A stretch of DNA of 64,000 nucleotides from an uncultured Dehalococcoidia bacterium (GTDB taxonomy: Bacteria > Chloroflexota > Dehalococcoidia > Lucifugimonadales > UBA3495), in contig CATQHB010000002.1 in NCBI GenBank assembly GCA_958295765.1, positions 2,592,091 to 2,656,090 on the forward strand, given 5' to 3'. The notes beneath the pieces were generated by a model, which had not been told where the DNA came from, ran no database searches, and worked only from the letters and a program-made list of their open reading frames with translations. A program made the translations under genes and the position numbers. The stretch's first letter is position 1. The number at the start of each line of letters is the position of its first letter. Of the stretch, positions 51,068-58,770 are shown one piece after another.

Positions 51068-51616
51068 ATGGCCCGATTAGCCAATGTAACCAGAGATGAC
51101 CTGCAACCCGATGACCAGCATTTTTTTGATGAAATCGTCGGCAGCCGGGGCAGCGTCCGCGGCCCCTACGGGGTGCTGCTGCACAGCCCCAAGCTGGCGG
51201 CCCGGGTGGCCCATACCGGCACCTACGTCCGGTTCGACTTTGACATCCCCGAAGCCTTGAAAGAGGTCATCATCATCGCCACGGCCCGGGAGATACGGAA
51301 CCAGTACGAGTTTGCCGCCCACGCCCGGCTGGCCCGAGGGCACGGCGTCAGCGAGGAAACCATCGGCGCCATCGCCCGGGGCACCGCGCCCGAGGGCTTG
51401 TCCGGCGACGAGGCCCTGGTTGTTACCTACGTCAAGGAACTCATGCAGAACCGCAAAATCAGCGACGCCGCCTTTAACGCCGTCATGGAGCGGTTCGGCA
51501 CCCAGAACACGGTGGACATCACCGGGCTAATCGGCCACTACCTGCTGGTCGGCCAGATACTGACCGCCTTTGAGGTAGAACTGCCGGAGGGCGCCAAAGC
51601 GGAGATTGTGGACTAG
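51068..51616 (+). CDS. carboxymuconolactone decarboxylase family protein
   Basis: 182 residues, all-helical. PYGVLLHSPKLAARVAHTGTYVRFDF and KEVIIIATAREIRNQYEFAAHARLARGHGVSEETIGAI match the CMD core. The AhpD-type C-x-x-C is absent (the site reads YEFAAH), so a peroxidase role is unlikely and a decarboxylase or lactonase-like role is possible. The run CCAATC-AATCCCGACCAATCAAATC before it (about 50990-51045) is a short tandem repeat. ATG 51068 follows AAAAGGAGAAGG. Confidence 0.8.
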   Translation: MARLANVTRDDLQPDDQHFFDEIVGSRGSVRGPYGVLLHSPKLAARVAHTGTYVRFDFDIPEALKEVIIIATAREIRNQYEFAAHARLARGHGVSEETIGAIARGTAPEGLSGDEALVVTYVKELMQNRKISDAAFNAVMERFGTQNTVDITGLIGHYLLVGQILTAFEVELPEGAKAEIVD

Positions 51617-51687
51617 GGGGCGTGGGCAAAGACGTTGCCCCTTGTCCTTTCCGTTAGTATTCTCAACGTGGATTGGCCTTGCCACCG

Positions 51688-51807
51688 GTAGGGGCGGGTT
51701 TCCAACCCGCCCTGGTTGCCAAGGCAAAGTCATTTTGCGGAACGGGTGCCGCCGTATCCGGCATATTCTTGCCCTGGAGCTTGGGCGGGTTAGAAACCCG
51801 CCCCTAC
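51688..51807. repeat. family B repeat (B19)
   Basis: Complete; the left core reads GGGTTTCCAACCC. A left outer arm (TAGTATTCTCAACGTGGATTGG) begins at about 51656. Together with the next repeat this fills 51617-51924. Confidence 0.88.
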
Positions 51808-51919
51808 GTTCACCGGGAAAACCCGACCTTGAAAATCGCCCCGGCGTTCACCGGGGAATTACCTATCCTTGAAACCCGCCCCGGCGTTCACCGAAAAATG
51901 ACCGGCCCTTGAAGGAGGC
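51808..51919. repeat. 38-40-bp direct tandem repeat upstream of a DinB gene
   Basis: Units at 51808-51845, 51846-51885 and 51886-51919, each starting GTTCACCG and containing CCTTGAA and CCCCGGC. The last unit merges into the Shine-Dalgarno sequence of the DinB gene. Confidence 0.75.
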
Positions 51920-51924
51920 ACATT

Positions 51925-52458
51925 ATGGCCGTAACCGACGGGATTGTTACCGCCCTGGAGCGCAATTGGGATATGGTGGACCGGGCGCTGGAGGGTATGG
52001 ACTACGACACTATGGCCCGGCGGCCCAACGACTCCAGCAACTCCGTCGCCTGGATTCTGTGGCACATGAACCGGGTTTGGGATGCCCTGATTAACGGGAT
52101 GCTCACCGACAGTCCCCAGGTCTGGCTGCGGGAGGGCTGGCAGGAAAAGTACGGCATGGCCGACACCGCCCCGGCGGATCGGGGCGTAGGCTGGACGGCG
52201 GAACAGGTAGCCGCCTGGCAACCGCCGCCGCCGGAGATACAGTTGGGCTACTACGCCGCGGTCAAGGCCGACATCCGGGCCTACCTGTCAACCCTGAACC
52301 TGGCCGACCTGGAAAGAGAGACACTGATACCACCGATGACCGCGCCCCACACCGTAGGGGCAGCCCTGGGCCAGCGAACCTGGGACAACATCGCCCACGG
52401 CGGCCAGATTGCCTACCTGCGCGGCTACTACCAGGGCATGGGCTGGTATCCCCGCTAG
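51925..52458 (+). CDS. DinB family protein
   Basis: 177 residues, a four-helix DinB bundle. SVAWILWHMNRVWDALI gives the first His, and WDNIAHGGQIAYLRGYYQGM the C-terminal one; the middle holds a Trp-rich loop. Members bind a divalent metal, and some are bacillithiol- or mycothiol-dependent transferases. This stand-alone copy is distinct from the DinB half of the Sec-glutaredoxin fusion. The ATG at 51925 follows GAAGGAGG. Confidence 0.8.
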   Translation: MAVTDGIVTALERNWDMVDRALEGMDYDTMARRPNDSSNSVAWILWHMNRVWDALINGMLTDSPQVWLREGWQEKYGMADTAPADRGVGWTAEQVAAWQPPPPEIQLGYYAAVKADIRAYLSTLNLADLERETLIPPMTAPHTVGAALGQRTWDNIAHGGQIAYLRGYYQGMGWYPR

Positions 52459-52459
52459 G

Positions 52460-52703
52460 CAATTGTCAATTAGGAATTAGGAATTAAGAATTAGGAATTG
52501 GCTGTAGGGTGCGGAAAGGGTGGTGTTATTGAGGGTTTTAGGTCATCTCGACTGGTGGCTAGGTCATTACGGGCAGCCGGGATAACCGGCCAAGAGGTCG
52601 GGATGACCCACCAACTGCGTAACTCTTACATCAATTACGAACACGGAATCAGGAAATACCCTTAAAGGCCAATTCTTAATTCCTAATTCTTAATTGACAA
52701 TTC
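52460..52703. repeat. family E inverted pair enclosing a family D remnant
   Basis: Left block 52460-52500 (CAATTAGGAATTAGGAATTA type) and inverse block 52670-52703, including a mirrored AATTGTCAATT / AATTGACAATT at the outer ends. Between them GGTCATCTCGAC, GATGACCC and ACTGCGTAACTC are remnants of family D, so one repeat is nested in another. Confidence 0.85.
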
Positions 52704-53165
52704 TCACCGTCGGGGCCGTTGGCGGTCGGCGCTGTCCAGCAGCAGGGTAACCGGGCCGTCGTTTTGCAGGGAGACCTGCATATACTCCTGGAAAACGCCG
52801 GTGGCTACGGCCAGGCCGGCGGCGCGGAACAGTTCCACTGCCAACTCGTAGAGGCGTTGGGCCGGCTGGGGCGGGGCGGCCTTGGTGAAGTCGGGGCGGC
52901 GGCCCTTGCGGGTTTCGGCGTAGAGGGTGAACTGGCTTACCACCAGCAACTCCGCCCCCAAGTCCAGGGCAGAGCGGTTAAAGCGGTTCTGGGCATCGGC
53001 AAAGATTCTCAGGTTGACCACCTTGTCAACCAGGTACTGGGCGTCAGCCTCCGTGTCCTCGGCGGAAACCCCCAGCAGCACCACCAACCCCGGCCCGATG
53101 CGGCCCACCTCCCGGTCATCCACCGACACGGCGGCCTGGGCCACCCGCTGAATCAAGGCCCGCAA
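52704..53165 (-). CDS. dtd: D-aminoacyl-tRNA deacylase
   Basis: 153 residues, the standard length. MRALIQRVAQAAVSV start, VVSQFTLYAETRKGRRPDFTKA with the SQFTL catalytic segment, and the C-terminal VSLQNDGPVTLLLDS, whose N-x-GP-x-T contains the Gly-cisPro selectivity loop. It removes D-amino acids (and glycine) mischarged on tRNAs. Its stop borders the right block of the family E pair. Single minus-strand gene. Confidence 0.95.
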   Translation of the reverse strand: MRALIQRVAQAAVSVDDREVGRIGPGLVVLLGVSAEDTEADAQYLVDKVVNLRIFADAQNRFNRSALDLGAELLVVSQFTLYAETRKGRRPDFTKAAPPQPAQRLYELAVELFRAAGLAVATGVFQEYMQVSLQNDGPVTLLLDSADRQRPRR

Positions 53166-53220
53166 CGGACTATCCTCTCCGGCATTATTGATTTCTCACC
53201 AATTGGAAGGCAGGCTGGTA

Positions 53221-53430
53221 TCCGCTCACGGCGTACTTGCATCCGCTCATGGTGAGCCGGTTGAACCACCACTTCGTCCTTCGACAAGCTCAGGATGAGC
53301 GGGGTAGTTGCTCTCCGGGCATTTCTGCACCCGCTCACGGCGCACTTGCATCCGCTCATGGTGAGCTTGTCGAACCACCACCCCGTCCTTCGACAAGCTC
53401 AGGATGAGCGGGATAGTTGCCTCCAGCCCA
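53221..53430. repeat. tandem family C array, 109-bp period
   Basis: GCTCACGGCG-ACTTGCATCCGCTCATGGT starts at about 53224 and 53333; each is followed by the inverse arm TCCTTCGACAAGCTCAGGAT. No gene in 53166-53494. Confidence 0.88.
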
Positions 53431-53494
53431 AATGAGCATTTATCCCCGGCCCAAAAGGAAAGACCCTGAGCAAAGGACAGTGCCGGCTGCCAGA

Positions 53495-53824
53495 CTAGGC
53501 GGCGGATTCGGCGGCGGTCTTGGCGGCTGCCGTGTCGCTCTTGGTTTCGGCGCCGTTGGAATTGGAATCGCTGCCGGAACCGGCGGACTTTTTCTCGGAA
53601 CTGTCCCCGCCGTCCTTTTCCCGGCCCTCCGCCGGCGGGGTCTTGGGCCGGCCGTAGTCGGTGGTGTAGAAACCGGAACCCTTGTAAATCACCGGCACGG
53701 CGTGAAAGACCCGCCGGCCGTCGCCGGAGCAAACCGGGCAAGTCCCGGAACCGGCTTCACTGAAACTCTGAACCAACTCAAACTTGTGGTCGCAACTGGT
53801 GCATTGATAATCGTAGCGAGGCAA
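53495..53824 (-). CDS. FmdB family zinc-ribbon protein
   Basis: 109 residues. MPRYDYQCTSCDHKFELVQSF and TCPVCSGDGRRVF form a four-Cys zinc ribbon (C-x-x-C twice), then VIYKGSGFYTTDYGRPK, all typical of FmdB regulatory-type proteins. The C-terminal 45 residues are Ser/Lys/Ala/Glu-rich. Often a small nucleic-acid or protein-binding factor; role unknown. A good minus-strand promoter lies 99 bases upstream. Confidence 0.88.
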   Translation of the reverse strand: MPRYDYQCTSCDHKFELVQSFSEAGSGTCPVCSGDGRRVFHAVPVIYKGSGFYTTDYGRPKTPPAEGREKDGGDSSEKKSAGSGSDSNSNGAETKSDTAAAKTAAESAA

Positions 53825-53922
53825 TCTATTCCTCCTGGGCGTCTGCCGGGGAGTCGGCGTCTGATTGGCGGCAGCAATTCATCCCGTTGGTCATCATTCG
53901 GATTGTCAATACTTCAATCAAC

Positions 53923-53951
53923 AATTTATCATTGCGCCAACCCGGTGTCAA
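53923..53951 (-). promoter_or_regulatory. sigma70 promoter for the FmdB-family gene
   Basis: On the minus strand: -35 TTGACA (53951-53946), 17-base spacer, -10 TAAATT (53928-53923). Confidence 0.65.
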
Positions 53952-54019
53952 TGTAACGGTGAGCATCGGTCAGGGTCTTTCGGTTCTTGACCGGTTACCA
54001 GGTCAATCGCAGCATACAA

Positions 54020-54116
54020 CCGTCGTTCCGGCGAAAGCCGGAATCCAGAATCCTCGGTAGCCGGCACGTTCTTTTCCGGGGGATTTCCTGGATTCCGGCT
54101 TTCGCCGGAACGACGG
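54020..54116. repeat. family A repeat (A15)
   Basis: Complete. A family C left arm plus a partial right arm (54200-54241) follow. Nothing else is seen in 53825-54265 beyond the FmdB promoter. Confidence 0.9.
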
Positions 54117-54265
54117 TTTTTTGGAATGAAGGTTCCTTGGGTTGCCGGCCTGGGTTGCCCTGGTTAAGACACGATTGCCCTTGACCGATTACACCATATA
54201 ACCGCTCATGGTGAGCTTGTCGAACCATCCGCTCATCCTGAGACCAACCTTGCAATCACCCTAGC

Positions 54266-55489
54266 CTACCGTTGGGAAACAACGATTGCCTCGGCCAACA
54301 TCATCAGCCCTTCGTCGGCGCCCCGGTTGCCCAGCAGGGACAGACCCACCGGCAGACCGTCCATTTCAACCAGAGGCAGGGACAACTGGGGCCGGCCGGT
54401 GTTGCCGGCGATGGAGGTCAACGCGCTGTTGCGCAGCCGTAGCGTATGCCGCTCCGAAACCCATTGGCCGGTAGGCGGCGCCGGGCCGATGGTAGTGGGC
54501 AACACCACGACGGTATCGCCGTCTTGAAAGACCTCATTCATCCGGGCGACGATTGCCTCCCGCCCGGCTTGGGCGGCGGCGACCTGAGCATCGGTTACCG
54601 ACCGGGCCAGGACGTAGCGGTCGGACACCTCAAAGCTGAAGGCCGGGTTCACCCGGTCAATCCAGTGCCGGACCGACTCCCACGCCTCCCGGCTTTGCAA
54701 CACCTGTTGCTGTTCCGACCACTCGACCAGGCTGGCGGGCGCCAGGCGTAGGGACGCTACCGAGTCAAAGAGGGCGCCGATGCGTTCCACCACGGCGTCC
54801 AGGGCCGGGCGCGCCTCCGGCTGGGCCAGCTCAAAAGCGTCCTCGGCAACCAGCAGGCGGCGCGGGCGGTTCGGTGCACCGTCCACGGAATTTTCCAGCG
54901 TCAGCAGCGCCGCCCCTACTTGGGCAAAAGTTGCGGCGTCCCTAGCAAACCAGCCAATCGTGTCGTAGCTGGGCGCCTGGAGCAGCATACCCTCCAGCGG
55001 AATCCGGCCGTGCGTGGGGCGCAGTCCGTACAGGCCGCAGAAACTGGCCGGCACCCGGACCGAACCCCCGGTATCCGAACCGAGGGCGAAATCGACCAGC
55101 CCGCCGGCCACCGCCGCCGCCGACCCGCTGGAGGAGCCGCCCGGCACCCGCCCCGGCGCCCGGGGATTTACCGGCGTCCCGTAGTGAACATTCTCGCCGA
55201 AAATTCCCCGGGTCAGTTCGTCGGTGATGGTTTTGCCCACCATAGCCGCCCCGGCATCCACCAACCGCCGGACGACCCAGGCCGTAGCGTCCGCCGGCTG
55301 GTGGGTGGCTTTCCAGGCCGGATTGCCGCCCCCGGTAACGTAGCCGGCCACGTCAAAGATGTCTTTAGCGGCAAAAGTCAGCCCGGCCAGGGGGCCGTCC
55401 CCGCCGGGGATATAGGCGTCGCTGTCCGTACAGAAGGCGTTGAGCGTATCGTTGATGGAGTCGGCGCGCAGATTTGGCGTCATCAGCAA
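54266..55489 (-). CDS. amidase signature family amidase
   Basis: 407 residues. The Ser-cisSer-Lys triad is in place: Lys in FAAKDIFDVAG near 33, cis-Ser in GGSSSGSAAA near 118, and the nucleophile in LGSDTGGSVRVPASFCG near 140. It ends with GLPVGLSLLGNRGADE. It hydrolyses an amide such as a small aliphatic or aromatic amide; nothing shows it to be GatA (no gatB or gatC nearby, and it is short). ATG 55489 or 55483. rpsU precedes it on the same strand with a terminator between. Confidence 0.88.
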   Translation of the reverse strand: MLMTPNLRADSINDTLNAFCTDSDAYIPGGDGPLAGLTFAAKDIFDVAGYVTGGGNPAWKATHQPADATAWVVRRLVDAGAAMVGKTITDELTRGIFGENVHYGTPVNPRAPGRVPGGSSSGSAAAVAGGLVDFALGSDTGGSVRVPASFCGLYGLRPTHGRIPLEGMLLQAPSYDTIGWFARDAATFAQVGAALLTLENSVDGAPNRPRRLLVAEDAFELAQPEARPALDAVVERIGALFDSVASLRLAPASLVEWSEQQQVLQSREAWESVRHWIDRVNPAFSFEVSDRYVLARSVTDAQVAAAQAGREAIVARMNEVFQDGDTVVVLPTTIGPAPPTGQWVSERHTLRLRNSALTSIAGNTGRPQLSLPLVEMDGLPVGLSLLGNRGADEGLMMLAEAIVVSQR

Positions 55490-55550
55490 TCCCCCGGAGA
55501 AACGGCGTTCAGCAACTTAAATTCAGCAGTCCAAGTTCACCAGTCCAATC

Positions 55551-55577
55551 CAAAAGGAAAGGCCCGTGATACGGGCC
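55551..55577 (-). terminator. intrinsic terminator of rpsU
   Basis: GGCCCGT-ATC-ACGGGCC followed on the minus strand by TTTCCTTTTG, 55 bases past the rpsU stop. Confidence 0.7.
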
Positions 55578-55631
55578 ATTGGACAAAATCGGGCAATTAG
55601 GTATAGGTAACGGGACTCCGCCGGAGCCGGC

Positions 55632-55817
55632 CTAGCGGCGTTGGCGGCGGCGGCGGCGGGCGGCGCGCTGGGCGGCCAACCGCTCTTTCTGCGCCTTGGA
55701 GCGGAAGAAACGCCGGTCTTTCAGTTCCCGCAGAATCCCGGCGTGCTGCACCGAGGCGCGAAAACGGTTGACCAGGCTCTCCGGGCTTTCCCCTTCCCGA
55801 GGCGTTACAAATGCCAT
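55632..55817 (-). CDS. rpsU: 30S ribosomal protein S21
   Basis: 61 residues from ATG 55817, with AAAGGAG seven bases upstream; the frame is open to 55892, but that stretch contains the -10 box. AFVTPREGESPESLVNRFRASVQHAGILRELKDRRFFRSKAQKERL is the S21 core (basic helix pair), followed by an Arg-rich tail (RRRRRQRR). It binds the 3' end region of 16S rRNA near the anti-Shine-Dalgarno sequence. Confidence 0.93.
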   Translation of the reverse strand: MAFVTPREGESPESLVNRFRASVQHAGILRELKDRRFFRSKAQKERLAAQRAARRRRRQRR

Positions 55818-55867
55818 TCGATTCTCCTTTCCCTCTACAGGGTTGGCGTGGATTTGGATTTGCGGGT

Positions 55868-55896
55868 AATGTACCACAAGGGGCGGGGGCAAGCAA
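55868..55896 (-). promoter_or_regulatory. sigma70 promoter for rpsU
   Basis: On the minus strand: -35 TTGCTT (55896-55891), 17-base spacer, -10 TACATT (55873-55868). Confidence 0.6.
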
Positions 55897-55964
55897 GTAA
55901 ATGAGAGTTTTAGTAGGGCAATCGCATTTTGGCTGGCGCATTTTGGCTATGGCAACCCAAAGAA

Positions 55965-56061
55965 CCGTCGTTCCGGCGAAAGCCGGAATCCAGAATACTT
56001 GATAGCCGGCACGTTCTTTTCCCGGGGATTTCCTGGATTCCGGCTTTCGCCGGAACGACGG
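55965..56061. repeat. family A repeat (A16)
   Basis: Complete; the centre has ACTTGATAGCC. The gap 55818-56351 contains the rpsU promoter, this copy and two family C pairs. Confidence 0.9.
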
Positions 56062-56129
56062 TTTATAATGATGCAGTTGACTTGGAGTTTCAGCCTGGTC
56101 TTTCAGTTCCCGCCAATGGAGTAAACATT

Positions 56130-56269
56130 CCGCTCATCCTGAGCTTGTCGAAGGATAAACGGGTGGTTCGACAGGCTCACCATGAGCGGTAAGGAGAGTC
56201 ATCCCCCTTGCTCATCCTGAGCTTGTCGAAGGATGGACGGGTGGTTCGACAGGCTCACCATGAGCGGTT
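56130..56269. repeat. two family C repeats
   Basis: Pairs at 56130-56189 and 56210-56269, then CATGAGCGGTTATA fragments and AATCAGTCAAGAACCTAAA (56314-56333), the same tail as near 16810. Confidence 0.85.
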
Positions 56270-56351
56270 ATAGACTTGTCATGAGCGGTTATATGTTGTT
56301 GACCAGTACCTAGGCTTGTAATCAGTCAAGAACCTAAATACCCCGGAGAGT

Positions 56352-57092
56352 TCAGGCCGGCATCAACACCCCGTCGGCCATTTCCACCCGGCGGGTGCCC
56401 ATGGCGGCCAGGGCCAGGTCGTGGGTGGCGGTGATGACGGTAACGCCCCGCTCCCGGGCGATGTCCCGCAGGATGGTGGCGATGGACAGGCCGGTCAGGC
56501 TGTCCAGTTCGCCGGTAGGTTCGTCGGCGAACAGCACCGCCGGGCCGGTTACCAGGGCGCGGGCGATGGCTACCCGCTGCTGTTCCCCGCCGGAAAGTTC
56601 GTAGGGGCGGTGGCCGGTGCGGGCGCCTAACCCCACCAGTTCCAGGGCCGCCGCCGCCCGCTGCCGCCGCTCCCGCCAACTGGCGCCCCCGATGTGCAGG
56701 GGCAACTCCACGTTCTCGTAGGCCGACAACAGGGGAATCAGGCCAAAGGACTGGAACACAAAACTAATCCGGGTGCGGCGCAGTTCCACCAATTGGGCCT
56801 CGGAAAACTCGGCCAGGCTGCGCCCCTCGATAGTTACGACGCCGGAAGTAGCCCGGTCCAGCCCGGCCAGCAGGTTAAGCAGGGTGGTCTTGCCCGAACC
56901 GGAGCGTCCGGTAACTGCCAGAAACTCGCCGGCTTGAATGTCCAGGTCAACGCCATTGACCGCCGTTACCGCCGCCTCGCCGGAGCCAAATACCCGGGTC
57001 AGGCTACGGGCGGAAATAATGCCCGGCCCGGCGGAGGCCGGATTGGAACGGGCTGCTGGGGCGTTGCCGGGAGTAGGGCGGTGCATTGACAT
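56352..57092 (-). CDS. ABC transporter ATP-binding protein (LolD/MacB type)
   Basis: 246 residues. Walker A GRSGSGKTTLLN near 53, Q-loop SFVFQSFGLIPLLSAYENV, signature LSGGEQQRVAIARAL, Walker B VLFADEPTGELD and H-loop TATHDLALAA. The FGLIP stretch and the ELD ending are typical of MacB/LolD ATPases that drive mechanotransmission with FtsX-like permeases instead of classical import or export. Last gene of a minus-strand cluster with a second ATPase and two FtsX-type permeases. Confidence 0.92.
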   Translation of the reverse strand: MSMHRPTPGNAPAARSNPASAGPGIISARSLTRVFGSGEAAVTAVNGVDLDIQAGEFLAVTGRSGSGKTTLLNLLAGLDRATSGVVTIEGRSLAEFSEAQLVELRRTRISFVFQSFGLIPLLSAYENVELPLHIGGASWRERRQRAAAALELVGLGARTGHRPYELSGGEQQRVAIARALVTGPAVLFADEPTGELDSLTGLSIATILRDIARERGVTVITATHDLALAAMGTRRVEMADGVLMPA

Positions 57093-57167
57093 CGTTCTCC
57101 TTATTACCTTGGGGGGTACGCCGTTGGTTGGGGGTTATTGAAGGTTCGGGGCTACTGAAAGTTCTCT

Positions 57168-57232
57168 GTCATTCCAAAAGGTTTATGTCATTCCAGTCGG
57201 AATGACACTTCCAATTGCGTAACTCAGACTCC
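57168..57232. repeat. family D repeat, degenerate
   Basis: GTCATTCCAGTCGGAATGAC is a perfect 20-base palindrome at 57188-57207, then the family D tail TTGCGTAACTCAG. The gap 57093-57595 holds this, B20 and a family C pair. Confidence 0.7.
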
Positions 57233-57270
57233 GGTATATTTATACTTGCCAGGCCGCAATTCGTTATCCG

Positions 57271-57390
57271 GTAGGGGCTGGTTTGTAACCCGCCCACGTT
57301 CCGGTGCCAAGACCGTTCACCTATGGCAGCGCCGGTGCTCCGAGCCTGACTTGCCGTTGCGGGCTGGGCGGGTTAGAAACCCGCCCCTAC
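57271..57390. repeat. family B repeat (B20), divergent
   Basis: Left hairpin with GGGGCTGGTTTGTAACCCG (one mismatch), right hairpin with the GGGTTAGAAACCC core. Confidence 0.85.
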
Positions 57391-57479
57391 CCAGGTGAAA
57401 ATGCCTTTATACATTTACATTACATTAGCCGCCTTGCCGTCGGGCCACGATTGCTAAACCGGTCTCACCCGTCCTACCC

Positions 57480-57542
57480 CCGCTCACCCTGAGCTTGTCG
57501 AAGGGCGGAATTAGGATGGTTCGACAAGCTCACCATGAGCGG
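57480..57542. repeat. family C repeat
   Basis: Complete pair in the CACCCTGAGC variant. Confidence 0.85.
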
Positions 57543-57595
57543 GGTTTAGACAATCATTCCCGCATCCGTATCAACAATGGCCGCCCCGCCCCCGG

Positions 57596-58663
57596 TTACC
57601 GTTCCTCCCCCGGAGCGGGGCGCCGGAATAACTGATGCTGCAAGTCCACGTCGGCCGGCGGGTCAGGGTCATGGTCAGCATCAGTGTCGGGAGCAACCGG
57701 GGCGGCGGCGGATGCGGCGGGGTTTCCGGCGGGTTTAATTGTAACCTGGCCCTCAGTTAAGTCGGCTGCCGCCAGGCCGGACAGGCCGCTGCGCCGCAGT
57801 TGCTCTATGTATTCCCGGGGCAGTTGCAGGCGGCCGGCCCGGTCCACTACCAGGTATTCCTGCTGCACGGTGGCCCCGGAGCGGCGGAAGGTGGATTGCA
57901 GGAAACTCTCGGCGCTGATGCGCCCGTCCCGGATGTGCACTACCCGGTTGACGTATTGGGCTACGCCGGGGTAGTGGGTAACCATTACCACGGTTACGCC
58001 AAAGGCGCGGTTCATCTCTCCCAGCAGTTGGAAAATCTCCCCGGCGGCCTGGGTGTCCAGCTCGCCGGTGGGTTCGTCGGCCAGCAGCAGGGGCGGGCGG
58101 TTTGCCAGGGCCACGCCGATGGCTACCCGCTGCTGCTCCCCGCCGGAAAGCTGGGCCGGGAAACGGCGCGCCTTGTCCTCAATTCCCAGGGCGGTCAACA
58201 GTTCCTCACTCCGTTGGCGGCGGCGGGCGCGATTGACCCGGGCGATTGCCAGGGGCAACTCCAGGTTGTCCCGGACGTTGAGGTACGGCACCAGGTTGCG
58301 GGAGGATGCCTGCCAGACAAAGCCCACGTCCTGCCGCCGGTAAAGCACCAGTTCCCGCTCGGAGATGTGCAGCAGGTCCCGGGCGCCGACCCGCACCTGG
58401 CCGGCCGAGGGGCGTTCCAGCCCGGCCAGGATGTTGAGCAGGGTGGTTTTGCCGCTGCCGCTGGCCCCGACGATGGCAAGGACTTCACCGGGGGCAATTT
58501 CCAGGTCAACCCCCCGCAAGGCCACCACCTCCAGGTCGGCCAGCTTGAAAATCTTGAACAGGTCGCTGCACGCCACATAGGGGGCGGGGCCGCCTTCCCC
58601 CGGCAGCGATTCGGGCGCCGCACTGCCCGGCGCAAAACCTGAACCTGGCGTCTCTCTTACCAT
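57596..58663 (-). CDS. ABC transporter ATP-binding protein with AbrB-like tail
   Basis: 355 residues, about 110 more than its neighbour. Walker A GASGSGKTTLLN near residue 62, signature LSGGEQQRVAIGVAL, Walker B LLADEPTGELD, and H-loop VTHYPGVAQYVNRVVHIRDGRI. After the ATPase, QQEYLVVDRAGRLQLPREYIEQL (around residues 270-292) looks like a swapped-hairpin AbrB/SpoVT strand set, followed by a Pro/Ala/Asp-rich end. The tail could mediate dimerisation or sensing. It lies 107 bases downstream of the large permease on the same strand. Confidence 0.9.
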   Translation of the reverse strand: MVRETPGSGFAPGSAAPESLPGEGGPAPYVACSDLFKIFKLADLEVVALRGVDLEIAPGEVLAIVGASGSGKTTLLNILAGLERPSAGQVRVGARDLLHISERELVLYRRQDVGFVWQASSRNLVPYLNVRDNLELPLAIARVNRARRRQRSEELLTALGIEDKARRFPAQLSGGEQQRVAIGVALANRPPLLLADEPTGELDTQAAGEIFQLLGEMNRAFGVTVVMVTHYPGVAQYVNRVVHIRDGRISAESFLQSTFRRSGATVQQEYLVVDRAGRLQLPREYIEQLRRSGLSGLAAADLTEGQVTIKPAGNPAASAAAPVAPDTDADHDPDPPADVDLQHQLFRRPAPGEER

Positions 58664-58770
58664 TCGTTCCAGTCCTGTCCTGATTAGGTTAGGTTGAGAA
58701 TACCATTTCCTGATACTCCCGCATCAGCAATCAATATCCTGTATATCCTGTTAATCAATGTTAAAACACC

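Noticed and set aside
51068-51616. AhpD peroxidase-type assignment
   Set aside because: The required C-x-x-C is absent and no TGA lies at that position either.
51808-51919. A second CRISPR array
   Set aside because: Units are 38-40 bases, contiguous and unequal, with no unique spacers; this is a plain tandem repeat.
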